NCBI RefSeq assembly: GCF_900177515.1
Contig: NZ_FXAK01000010.1
Coordinates: forward strand, 555,486-619,485
DNA length: 64,000 nt
Direction of reading: 5' to 3'
DNA from: Azospirillum oryzae
GTDB lineage: Bacteria; Pseudomonadota; Alphaproteobacteria; Azospirillales; Azospirillaceae
A model generated the notes under the pieces. That model was not told where the DNA came from. It was given only the letters and a program-made list of their open reading frames with translations, and made no database searches. The translations under genes and the position numbers were made by a program. Position 1 is the first letter of the stretch. Each line of letters starts with the position of its first letter. Below, in pieces: positions 35,250 to 43,468 of this stretch.

Positions 35250-35918
35250 ATGTCGTTGAACGGCAATGATTACTTCACTTACTTCTTCGACGGAAACACC
35301 GCAGGCTGCCACAGAGAAGCAGAGCAGGTGAAATCAATAACGAAAGGAAAGTTTACATATCATATACATTTGTCCGGTCAATATAATGACGGAACGACCA
35401 CCAAACATAACTCATTCGCCAAGAAGCATTTGATCACGTTCAAGGGCGGCAAGGGTCACGACAAAGGTGGCCGGTCGGCAGACCCGGACCATAAGGCGCA
35501 GGGAATCCTGGCCCATCGCTTCAATAAGAAGACCGTCAACGCCTACAATCTGGAGCGCGAAGCCAAATTCAACGCTCTCAGTGCCGATGGGCAGGGAAAA
35601 TACGCCAAGGTAGCCTTGGGCGGAGCCGTCACCAAGCGCAACACCGTCGTCATCTGTGATTACCTCGACCCTGCCGAGCTGTGGGATGCGTTCGCCCGCG
35701 GCCTCCACGAAAAGTCTCCATGGAGGGCGGGTGACAAGAAGGCCATCCTCGTTGATTTCAAGCTGCGCAAGACGTCGAAGGACTATTGCATCCTAAGCCG
35801 CGACGCCAGCGGCCTTGTAACGCAGGAAGGAACCGCGATGCATGTCCTGGCCCATTGCACCGAAATTTCCGGAAAGAACCTGACCTGCCACATCGTGCAC
35901 TTCGAAGGCGTGGAATAG
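35250..35918 (+). CDS. Protein of unknown function with lower GC than its neighbours
   Basis: 222 residues, soluble, no signal peptide or membrane helix. A strong ribosome site GGGAGGATCTG decides the ATG at 35250. It is rich in Lys, His and Gly (for example TFKGGKGHDKGG), with a hydrophobic RNTVVICDYLDPAELWDAF. Base composition and codon use differ from flanking genes, and an inverted repeat (TGCGGT at 35191 and ACCGCA at 35211) lies upstream. I recognise no family; a recently acquired gene is likely. Confidence 0.6.
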   Translation: MSLNGNDYFTYFFDGNTAGCHREAEQVKSITKGKFTYHIHLSGQYNDGTTTKHNSFAKKHLITFKGGKGHDKGGRSADPDHKAQGILAHRFNKKTVNAYNLEREAKFNALSADGQGKYAKVALGGAVTKRNTVVICDYLDPAELWDAFARGLHEKSPWRAGDKKAILVDFKLRKTSKDYCILSRDASGLVTQEGTAMHVLAHCTEISGKNLTCHIVHFEGVE

Positions 35919-35947
35919 CCGCGCGAACCACTGTCTGGACAGTTGGA

Positions 35948-36724
35948 TCAACGGGCGGCAAGGTCCTGTCCCCGCCCCACCGGCGGAACGCCCGACACCT
36001 CCAGCAGCAGTTTGCTGAGAATGGCGTCGGCAAAGGCGTCGAAGTCGCGGGCGGGCACCAGGAAGGCGCCGGGGCCGCCGATGACATGGTCGCGGTAATA
36101 GCCCTCCAGGTCGTTCGGCGCCGCGCCGCCCCAGGGGTTGGGGCGGTCGTTGAGGATCGGCAGCCCGTTGATCGTGATGCCGCGGGCGACCGCGGCGTCG
36201 CGCGCCTCCTCCACCGGACGGCCGCGATTGTTCTCGCCGTCCCCGGAAATGTCGATGACCCGCCGCATGCCCTCGAACCCGTTGTTGTCGAACAGCGGGA
36301 CGACATAGTCGATGGCGGCGCTGATCGAGGTCCATTGCTCCGTCATCATGGGCGCCTCCGCCACCATGGCGGCGAAGCGCTCGACGCTGGCCGGGTCGCT
36401 CAGTTCGGTCCAGGCGACGACCACGTGCTGGTGGCTCTCGCCCGCCCATTCCACATAGGTGGCGCCGATCCGGCCGAAGGGACCGCCGCGGATCGCCGCC
36501 TGCACCTTCGGGTTCAGCAGCGCCTGGACATAGCCGTTGCGCTGCAGCTTCGCCTCGTCCGGGTCGACGCTGCCGGACACGTCCACCGCCAGGACCAGTT
36601 CCAGGTCCACCGGCGTCTGCGCCGCGGCCGGAACCGCGGATAAGCACAAGCATAAGGGAGCGACGACGAGCAGGGAGGCGAGGAGGCAGGCACGGCTATA
36701 GGCCAAGAGACGGTATGCACGCAT
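35948..36724 (-). CDS. Secreted DUF1194/VWA-like protein
   Basis: 258 residues. Signal peptide ends near AVPAAAQ. The mature part begins VDLELVLAVDVSGSVDPDE, a von Willebrand A-type MIDAS (D-x-S-G-S), and continues with RVIDISGDGENNRG; this is the DUF1194 family of periplasmic VWA-like proteins. Metal-dependent protein binding is likely; partner unknown. The ATG at 36724 follows AGGAGGGTGCGT. Confidence 0.82.
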   Translation of the reverse strand: MRAYRLLAYSRACLLASLLVVAPLCLCLSAVPAAAQTPVDLELVLAVDVSGSVDPDEAKLQRNGYVQALLNPKVQAAIRGGPFGRIGATYVEWAGESHQHVVVAWTELSDPASVERFAAMVAEAPMMTEQWTSISAAIDYVVPLFDNNGFEGMRRVIDISGDGENNRGRPVEEARDAAVARGITINGLPILNDRPNPWGGAAPNDLEGYYRDHVIGGPGAFLVPARDFDAFADAILSKLLLEVSGVPPVGRGQDLAAR

Positions 36725-37023
36725 ACGCACCCTCCTTCTCGCCACCGGTGTCCCGGCTGCCGCGCCGAAGGAAGGGCCGCGCCGGACGAAGGATTGAGGA
36801 TTGGTATGCGAAGCTTCTCTGTCCATGCCCCGCCGGGCTATTCCGGCAGTCGCGAACGGCCAGTGCGGGGTACTCCGACGCCGTGCCGGTCTCCGCGGGC
36901 CCCGGCCTTCGCGAGCATGGCTGTGTTTCGCCGGAGCCGCTTGCGGCGGAGCCGGGCGCATGCTGCTGTGGTGCGGCAGATTGCTGCACAACCCGGCATC
37001 CCCGCTCTTGAGGCTCCCCAATC

Positions 37024-37656
37024 ATGATGTGGCAGACGCTCGCCTTCTTCTTCGCCACCGCCTTCGTGATCTCGGCCACGCCGGGCCCGAACATGCTGCT
37101 GGCGATGAGCCTCGGCCTGCGCTTCGGCGCAAAGCGGGCCGCCTGGGGCGGCGCCGGCATGTGCGCGGCGCTGGCGGTGATGGCGGCGCTGTCGGCCTTC
37201 GGGCTGGGCGCCCTGCTCTCCACCTCGGTCCTGGCCTTCGAGATCGTGCGCTGGGCCGGCGTCGCCTACCTCACATGGCTCGGCATCGCCGCATGGCTGG
37301 CGCCGGTCGAACAGCCCGGCGAGCGTAACACCGCCGCCGTATCCGGCGAGGGCACGCCCGCCCGCCTGTTCCTGCGCGGCGCGCTGGTCGCCTTCAGCAA
37401 CCCGAAGGCGCTGGTGTTCATGGGCGCCCTGTTCCCGCAATTCATCGACGCCGCCGCCCCGCTGGCGCCGCAGCTGATGGCGCTGGTCGCCACCATGGTG
37501 GTGATCGAGTTCGGCTGGATCATGGCCTATGCCACCGGTGGCGACCGGCTGGCGGCCAAGCTGACCACGGTGTCGGCGGCCAAGTCGCTGAACCGCCTGA
37601 CCGGCGGCCTGATGATCGGCGCCGGCGGCCTGCTGGCGCTTGCCCGCCGGGTCTGA
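37024..37656 (+). CDS. LysE/RhtB-family amino-acid exporter
   Basis: 210 residues, six membrane helices. ISATPGPNMLLAMSLGLRFG at the N-terminus and FSNPKALVFMGALFPQF in the middle are the LysE/RhtB signatures. Exports amino acids or derivatives; substrate cannot be told. The 299 bases before it are GC-rich with nothing recognisable. A terminator follows. Confidence 0.9.
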   Translation: MMWQTLAFFFATAFVISATPGPNMLLAMSLGLRFGAKRAAWGGAGMCAALAVMAALSAFGLGALLSTSVLAFEIVRWAGVAYLTWLGIAAWLAPVEQPGERNTAAVSGEGTPARLFLRGALVAFSNPKALVFMGALFPQFIDAAAPLAPQLMALVATMVVIEFGWIMAYATGGDRLAAKLTTVSAAKSLNRLTGGLMIGAGGLLALARRV

Positions 37657-37687
37657 GCCGCAAGCCTCTTCCTCCCATCCCCGAAAA

Positions 37688-37722
37688 GAAAAAGGGCCGC
37701 GCAATCGCGCGGCCCTGAAGTT
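37688..37722. terminator. Intrinsic terminator of the LysE-family gene
   Basis: GGGCCGCGC-AATC-GCGCGGCCC preceded by an A-run and followed by TGAAGTTT, 38 bases after the stop. Confidence 0.8.
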
Positions 37723-38002
37723 TAGGGAGGAAACGCCCCGAGAATGGGCAAGGCCAAGATATGCTGCGGCGCACACGAACTGGTATTACCAATGCTGAAT
37801 GGTAGCCATGCGCCGCGGGAATGGGCCCATGCAGCAATATGCATTGTCAGCAATAGAGCGAGTCCCCGGTTACAAAAATTTCACGGAACCGCCGCGCCGC
37901 GGTCATCGCCCATCCCACTAATGCTTCGGTTCGCCGCCTCTGCCGAAAGGCTTAAGCCCGACAGATGCGGCGGTGCGAAACATGCGGCCGAGGAACGGTG
38001 CG
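37723..38002. other. Upstream region of the GGDEF-EAL gene
   Basis: About 280 bases without a convincing gene. The right half (37,830-37,900) is AT-rich for this genome and includes CAAAAATTTCACG, so a promoter is likely. An interrupted repeat TACCA/ATGGTA occurs near 37,790. Nothing else recognised. Confidence 0.4.
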
Positions 38003-40081
38003 ATGGCGATCCCAGTCCTGCGCAGCCTGACGCTGAAGCAGGCGATTCACGCGGTTCTCGCCGCCTTCGTCATCGGCCTGACCATCACCGCGGCCGAATT
38101 CGCCTGGACCGCCAGCCGTGAGCGCGCCACGGCCCTGGCCCAGATGGCGGACGCCGTCGCCCTGGTGGACGGGCCGGCCGCCACCGCCGCCTGGCTGATC
38201 GACGCGGAACTGGCCGGTCAGGTGCTGCAGGGCATGGTCCGCGCCAATGCCGCCTGGGCCGAGATCCGGCTGGGCGACGGCACCCTGCTCGCCCGCCGCG
38301 AACGCGCGGCCGGACCGGCGACCCTGCCGGTGCGCGCGGCGACCGCGCTGCTGTTCATCGACCGGCCGGTGGTGGCGCATGACCTGACGACCCCGCCGAG
38401 CGGCTACAAGGCCGCCGGCGTTTCCCGCATCGGCACGCTGATCGTCGGCATCGATACCGGGCGGGCGGCGTCGGGATTTCTCGCCTATGTCTCGGCGGCA
38501 CTGGTGGCGGGGACCCTGCGCAACCTGCTGATCGGGCTGGCGATGGCGGCGGTGTTCCACCGGCTGCTGACCCGGCCGCTGCTGCAGATCGGCCGCGCGG
38601 TGGCGCGGATCGACCCGGAAAAGCCCTATGGCCAGCCGCTGGCCGTGCCGCGCGGCCATGCCGACGACGAGCTTGGCTTCGTCATCGCCCGCTTCAATCA
38701 CACCCTGACCCTGCTGGAGCGCGAGCATGACGAGCTGCGGCGGCTGGCGACGCGCTGCCCGCTGACCGGGCTGGCCAACCGGGCGCTGCTGCTCGACCGG
38801 CTGGACCACGCCATCGAACTGGCGAACCGCGCGCGGGAGCCGGACTCCGGCCGGCTGGCGGTGCTGTATGTCGACCTCGACCGCTTCAAGCGGATCAACG
38901 ACAGCCTGGGGCACAGCGTCGGCGACCTGCTGCTCTGCCGGGTGGCGGAGCGGCTGGGCGCCAGCGTTCGCCGCTGCGACACCGTCGGCCGGCTGGGCGG
39001 CGACGAGTTCCTGGTGGTGCTGGAGCGCGTCGCCGACCGCGACGAGGCCGCCATGGTGGCGCAACGGCTGCTCGACGGCCTGTCCTCCCTGCGCGAGGTG
39101 GGGGAGCATCGCGTCCACCTCACCGCCAGCATCGGCATCGCCGTCCATCCCCAGCAGGGCAACGGCCAAGAAACCGTGGAAACGCCCGACAGCACCGGCC
39201 TGATGCGGATGGCCGATTCGGCGATGCAGGCGGCCAAGACGGCGGGCGGCGACCGTTTCGTCTTCTACACCCGCGACATGACCGACCGCGCCGAGACCCG
39301 GCTGCGGCTGGAATCCGGCCTGCGCGAGGCGGTGGCGGCGCGGGCCTTCGAGCTGGTCTATCAGCCGAAGATCGAGGCGGCCGGCGGACGGCTGACCGGT
39401 TTCGAGGCGCTGATCCGCTGGCGGCACGAGGGGGCGGCGATCTCCCCCGCCGACTTCATCCCGGTGGCCGAGGACACCGGCCTGATCATTGAGATCGGCC
39501 GCTGGGTTCTGGAGGAGGCCTGCCGCACCGCGACCCGCTGGGCGCTCGACCATGGCCCGGTGCCGGTGGCGGTCAACGTCTCCGCCCGCCAGCTCGCCGA
39601 CCCCGGCTTCGCCCGGCTGGTCGAGCAGGTGCTGCAGCGCCACGGCACCCCGCCCCACCTGCTGGAGCTGGAAATCACCGAGACCGTCATCATGAAGGAT
39701 GTGCGCCACCATCTGCCGACGCTGAACCGGCTGCGGGCGTTGGGGGTGCGCATCGCCATCGACGATTTCGGCACCGGCTATTCCTCGCTGGCCTATCTGC
39801 GCCAGTTGCCGGTGGACGTGCTGAAGATCGACCGCAGCTTCGTCAACGACCTGCCGCACGCCCCCGACATCGCCTCCACCGTCATCGCGCTGGCGCAGCG
39901 GCTGCTGCTGTCCACCGTGGCGGAGGGGGTGGAGACCGCCGAGCAGCGGCATTGGCTGGCGGAGGCGGGCTGCGACTGCCTGCAGGGCTTCCTGATCTCG
40001 CGCCCGCTGGCGGCCGAGGCGGCGGAAGCGATGGTGATGACCGCCTTCGCCCGAAACGAGGCGCTGCCCCTGACGGCCTGA
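38003..40081 (+). CDS. Membrane GGDEF-EAL cyclic-di-GMP enzyme
   Basis: 692 residues. A membrane helix near 17-37, a periplasmic region to about 155, a second helix about 165-185, a HAMP-like linker, then GGDEF (RLGGDEFLVVLE, intact active site) and EAL (FEALIRW, ITETVIMKD, DDFGTGYSSLAYL, KIDRSFV, all catalytic residues present). It may both make and break cyclic-di-GMP, or be conditionally one of them. The ATG at 38003 has GAGGAACGG upstream and is preferred over GTG 37973. Confidence 0.9.
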   Translation: MAIPVLRSLTLKQAIHAVLAAFVIGLTITAAEFAWTASRERATALAQMADAVALVDGPAATAAWLIDAELAGQVLQGMVRANAAWAEIRLGDGTLLARRERAAGPATLPVRAATALLFIDRPVVAHDLTTPPSGYKAAGVSRIGTLIVGIDTGRAASGFLAYVSAALVAGTLRNLLIGLAMAAVFHRLLTRPLLQIGRAVARIDPEKPYGQPLAVPRGHADDELGFVIARFNHTLTLLEREHDELRRLATRCPLTGLANRALLLDRLDHAIELANRAREPDSGRLAVLYVDLDRFKRINDSLGHSVGDLLLCRVAERLGASVRRCDTVGRLGGDEFLVVLERVADRDEAAMVAQRLLDGLSSLREVGEHRVHLTASIGIAVHPQQGNGQETVETPDSTGLMRMADSAMQAAKTAGGDRFVFYTRDMTDRAETRLRLESGLREAVAARAFELVYQPKIEAAGGRLTGFEALIRWRHEGAAISPADFIPVAEDTGLIIEIGRWVLEEACRTATRWALDHGPVPVAVNVSARQLADPGFARLVEQVLQRHGTPPHLLELEITETVIMKDVRHHLPTLNRLRALGVRIAIDDFGTGYSSLAYLRQLPVDVLKIDRSFVNDLPHAPDIASTVIALAQRLLLSTVAEGVETAEQRHWLAEAGCDCLQGFLISRPLAAEAAEAMVMTAFARNEALPLTA

Positions 40082-40194
40082 GGGGACGGCATAGGGCCGG
40101 AGTTTCGGTCAACGCGCGGCGGAGGTCCGGTCAAGACAGGCCGCCGCCGGCCGGCTATGGTCGCCTCCCCCGCGCCAACCGACCGACACGCATC

Positions 40195-41124
40195 ATGACC
40201 GTCTCCGCCACCTTGCCTGATCGCCGATCCGTCAACCGCGCCACGCTGGTCGGCTTCACCGCCATCCTGCTGTGGGCGACTCTGGCCCCGTTGGCCACGC
40301 TGGCCTCGATGGTGCCGCCGTTCCAGCTGGTGGCGACCTCCTTTTTCCTGGCCTTCCTGGTCGGCAGCGGCTGGACGGTGTCGCGCGGCGACAACCCCTT
40401 GCGCTATTTCCGCCAGCCGCCGGCGGCCTGGGCACTGGGGGTCGGCGGGCTGTTCGGCTTCCACTTCCTCTATTTCATGGCGTTGCGGCTGGCACCGCCG
40501 GTGGAAGCCAACCTGATCAACTACCTGTGGCCGCTGCTGATCGTGCTGTTCTCCGCCCTGCTGCCGGGAGAGCGTCTGCGGTCCTGGCATGTCGGCGGCG
40601 CGCTGGCCGGGCTGGCGGGCACGGTGCTGCTGATCGTGCGCGGCGGGAGCGGCGGCCTGGGAGGGGGTGTTTCCATCGATCCCGCTCATCTTCCGGGCTA
40701 TGCCATCGCCCTGTGCAGCGCCGTCACCTGGGCCGGCTATTCGGTGCTGCGCCGCCGGCTGGGCCAGATCGGCGAGGCGCCGACCGACGCGGTCAGCGCC
40801 TTCTGCCTCGTCACCGCGCTCCTGTCGCTGCTCTGCCATCTGGCGCTGGAGCAGACGGTGTGGCCGCAGAGCGCCGCCGGCTGGGGAGCGATGCTGCTGC
40901 TGGGGCTGGGGCCGGTGGGGGCGGCCTTCTTCGTCTGGGACTATGGCGTGCGCCACGGCGACATCCGGGCGCTGGGGGCGCTGTCCTATCTGGCGCCCCT
41001 GCTGTCGACCCTGCTGCTGGTCCTGTTCGGCCTAGCCCCCAACTCCGGCATCATCTGGGTGTCCTGCGCCCTGATCGCCGGCGGGTCGCTTCTCGCCAGC
41101 AAGGATTTGCTGCGGCGGAGGTAA
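40195..41124 (+). CDS. EamA/DMT-family exporter, YddG-like
   Basis: 309 residues, ten membrane helices in two repeats (AILLWATLAPLATLASMVPP at the start, LINYLWPLLIVLFSALLPGERL ending the first repeat). This layout resembles the YddG aromatic amino-acid exporter group. The substrate is inference. Located 113 bases after the GGDEF-EAL gene. Confidence 0.85.
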   Translation: MTVSATLPDRRSVNRATLVGFTAILLWATLAPLATLASMVPPFQLVATSFFLAFLVGSGWTVSRGDNPLRYFRQPPAAWALGVGGLFGFHFLYFMALRLAPPVEANLINYLWPLLIVLFSALLPGERLRSWHVGGALAGLAGTVLLIVRGGSGGLGGGVSIDPAHLPGYAIALCSAVTWAGYSVLRRRLGQIGEAPTDAVSAFCLVTALLSLLCHLALEQTVWPQSAAGWGAMLLLGLGPVGAAFFVWDYGVRHGDIRALGALSYLAPLLSTLLLVLFGLAPNSGIIWVSCALIAGGSLLASKDLLRRR

Positions 41125-41184
41125 GAGCAACCGGAGAACAGCCTCCTGCTTGAACAGAAGCGGCATGAATGCTACCCAGAGGAC

Positions 41185-41577
41185 ATGCCGATCACCTTCC
41201 ATCCCTGCCGTGGCTCGATTCTCATCTGCGACTTCGATACCGGTTTCCAACCACCGGAGATGATCAAGGTCCGGCCGGTCGTGGTGGTTTCCGCTCGTCG
41301 CCGTCGTGGGCCGGGCCTGTGTACCGTGGTGCCCTTGAGCAGCGTTGAGCCGGACCCGATCGAACCATATCACCACCAATTGTCGCCAATCGCTTATCCG
41401 CCAGCTCGGGGAGCGATATGGGCCAAATGCGATATGGCAGTGACGGTTTCTTGTAGTCGTCTCGACCGGGTCAAAGTGAAACTATCGAATGGACAACGAC
41501 AATACCTAGTTTACACAATGCCTGCCGATGACATGACTGCAATCGACAACTGCCTCCGGATCGCGCTCGGTCTGTAA
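41185..41577 (+). CDS. PemK/MazF-family toxin, apparently without an antitoxin
   Basis: 130 residues. The PemK/MazF fold is suggested by KVRPVVVVSARRRRGPGLCTVVPLSS, and by WAKCDMAVTVSCSRLDRVKV, where members have the strand that carries the second part of the RNase active site. Such toxins cut single-stranded RNA at specific triplets. No antitoxin gene fits in the 60 bases upstream or the 230 bases downstream, so it is either an orphan or a domesticated relative. AGAGG precedes the ATG closely. Confidence 0.7.
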   Translation: MPITFHPCRGSILICDFDTGFQPPEMIKVRPVVVVSARRRRGPGLCTVVPLSSVEPDPIEPYHHQLSPIAYPPARGAIWAKCDMAVTVSCSRLDRVKVKLSNGQRQYLVYTMPADDMTAIDNCLRIALGL

Positions 41578-41616
41578 AGGCTTGGCTAATGCAAAAACTT
41601 CTCTCACCGTAAGGCC

Positions 41617-41648
41617 TTGACTATCCGCGAGAAAAGTCACCATATAGT
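41617..41648 (+). promoter_or_regulatory. Sigma-70-like promoter before a structured-RNA candidate
   Basis: TTGACT at 41617-41622 and CATATA at 41641-41646 (18-base spacing) or TATAGT at 41643. It stands out in GC-rich DNA and faces a region with several stable hairpins rather than a gene. Confidence 0.45.
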
Positions 41649-41650
41649 GA

Positions 41651-41792
41651 TGTTCCCGCACTGTCGGCATTTGTCGGCAACGGGCTTGGAAGACCACGGG
41701 CGACCGTGGCAGGTTCCGGCAGATGGCGATGACAAGCTGGCCGGGACCTCAAGAATCGGGCCTCACCGGAAACGGTGAGGCCCTTGTCATTT
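41651..41792 (+). ncRNA. Candidate structured small RNA
   Basis: After the promoter-like sequence come a TGTCGGCA direct repeat (41662 and 41672) inside a CCCG/CGGG stem; CCACGG-GCGA-CCGTGG (GNRA tetraloop) at 41694-41709; a 12-pair stem 41711-41722 with 41737-41749 and one bulged G; and GGGCCTCACCG-GAAA-CGGTGAGGCCC at 41758-41783 followed by TTGTCATTT. It could be a free RNA, or on the other strand the 3' end of the permease mRNA. No known RNA family recognised. Confidence 0.35.
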
Positions 41793-41811
41793 CTCATTGC
41801 CCGTCTCAGTC

Positions 41812-41955
41812 TCAAGCCTCCACCCCCTGCGCGGCGGCCGCCACATCGTGACGGGCGCGGTCGGCGCCGGCCAGGCCGTTGAAGTACCAGTTCAGCGCCA
41901 CCGCCGTCAGGGTGCCGAGCAGGATGCCGCTGTGCAGCAGCGGGAAGCGGTTTGA
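41812..41955 (-). pseudogene. 3'-terminal remnant of an NCS2 purine permease
   Basis: On the minus strand, 47 codons end in TGA and read RFPLLHSGILLGTLTAVALN then WYFNGLAGADRARHD, the last membrane helix and tail of a nucleobase:cation symporter-2 (uracil/xanthine) permease. Upstream of residue R the similarity stops and no start codon exists; the frame instead runs into phage-side DNA. The rest of the gene is not in the window, and the integrase gene begins 190 bases further on. This is what an integration into the 3' end of the permease gene would leave. Confidence 0.65.
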
Positions 41956-42148
41956 CTGATGGGCTAGGTTTGTCGAACCAGCGCTAACGCCGGCATTGGA
42001 AGCGTTGATTTCCTTGCCGCCTTGAGCAACACTAGCGCTAACGGGCTGCTGCTGGCGATAGGCCGGACAGTTCGACAGAAGTTTGACAGACGGCGCTATC
42101 GTCCGAAGTCAATTGACTGGCCTGCGCTACACCTTGCACTGAGGGGGC

Positions 42149-43468
42149 TTGCAGTTGGCGAGACAAATCAAGAACACCAAGATTGACACGCGGAACGCCC
42201 GCGATGCCATCCCTATCGGTGCGGCGATCATCTATGCAGACCTTGGCGTCGACGGGGCCGACCTCGGATACCGAAAGGGAAAGACTGGCGGGAAGTGGGT
42301 GCTTCGCCGCTATGTGGGAGCAAAGAAGTATGCCGTCGAAACTCTAGCTCTGGCCGATGACCGGGCCGACGCGGATGGCGTAGGGGTCCTGAACTATCGT
42401 CAGGCGCAGGCTCTCGCCCGTAGCCGGCATGAAGCGCTGACCCGACAGGAACGAGGCCTGCCAGACTCCTCCGGCCCCTACACCGTAGCGCACGCTATGG
42501 CCGACTACCTTTCGCACAAGGAGGCAGAGGGCGGAAAGTCGGTTGACGATGCGCGCATCCGGTCTGATGCCCTAATCGTCCCACAGATCGGCGGCATTGA
42601 GGTCGCCAAGCTCACCCCTAAGCACATCCGCGATTGGATGGGCAAGATCGTAAAGACGCCGCCTAGGCTCCGGACAAAGGCGCCCAAAGACGGGAAAGGG
42701 CCGCCCCCTGTCCGGTACAGGGATGTTGATCTTGGCAGTCCTGAGATAGTTAGGAAGCGCAGGGCGACCGCAAACCGGATGCTCGGCATTCTCAAGGCTG
42801 GACTAAACCTCGCCTGGAGGGAGGGGCGGACCCCCTCGGACGAAGCGTGGCGCAAGGTCCAGCCCTTCAGAGAGGCCAACGCCGCACGTCTGCGGTACCT
42901 TTCGGTCGACGAGGCGCGGCGCCTTATCGAGGCGGCAGAGGGTGGGTTCCGCGCGCTGGTAGAGGCTGCGCTCCAGACCGGGGCGCGCTATTCCGAACTG
43001 GCGAGCTTTCGAGTGTCCGATTTCAATGCTGACGCAGGAACTGTTCACGTCCGAGCCAGCAAGGGAGGCAGAGCGCGGCACATCGTCCTGACCGATGAGG
43101 GCAATGAACTCTTTCGCCGCCTGTGCGAAGGGAAAGCACCCACTGGCCATATCCTTGTCAGGGACGACGGGTCGCAATGGCGCAAGGGCTACCACTTGAG
43201 GCTCATGCGTGAAGCGGCGGAACGGGCCGGCTTTGGCCCTGACGTCTCCTTCCACATCCTGCGGCACACATGGGCATCGCTGGCCGTCATGAACGGCGTT
43301 CCGCTCATGGTGGTTTCGGCCAACCTCGGGCATGCAGACACGCGCATGGTGGAGCGCCACTATGGGCACCTTGCTCAGAGTTACAAGGCCGATGTGATCC
43401 GGGCCAATGCCCCACGTTTCAGCATGAGCGCTGATACGAGCAGCGCTCTTCCCCTGGAGGCAAAATGA
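42149..43468 (+). CDS. int: Phage tyrosine-recombinase integrase
   Basis: 439 residues. N-terminal arm-binding region about 1-110, core-binding domain about 110-250, catalytic domain 250-425 with Arg in QTGARYSELAS, H-x-x-R in HILRHTWASLA, LGHADTRMVERHYGH with the second His and the nucleophilic Tyr. TTG start at 42149 with GAGGGGGC upstream. Its stop overlaps the next gene in ATGA. Position beside the permease remnant fits it being the enzyme that made this insertion. Confidence 0.92.
   Translation: MQLARQIKNTKIDTRNARDAIPIGAAIIYADLGVDGADLGYRKGKTGGKWVLRRYVGAKKYAVETLALADDRADADGVGVLNYRQAQALARSRHEALTRQERGLPDSSGPYTVAHAMADYLSHKEAEGGKSVDDARIRSDALIVPQIGGIEVAKLTPKHIRDWMGKIVKTPPRLRTKAPKDGKGPPPVRYRDVDLGSPEIVRKRRATANRMLGILKAGLNLAWREGRTPSDEAWRKVQPFREANAARLRYLSVDEARRLIEAAEGGFRALVEAALQTGARYSELASFRVSDFNADAGTVHVRASKGGRARHIVLTDEGNELFRRLCEGKAPTGHILVRDDGSQWRKGYHLRLMREAAERAGFGPDVSFHILRHTWASLAVMNGVPLMVVSANLGHADTRMVERHYGHLAQSYKADVIRANAPRFSMSADTSSALPLEAK

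Noticed and set aside
37744..38121. 125-codon frame overlapping the start of the GGDEF-EAL gene
   Set aside because: It overlaps a strong gene in another frame and shows no family features.
41640..41792. 4.5S, 6S or purine-riboswitch identity for the structured region
   Set aside because: The SRP tetraloop/GGAAGCAG signature, a 6S central bubble and purine-riboswitch core sequences are not found.
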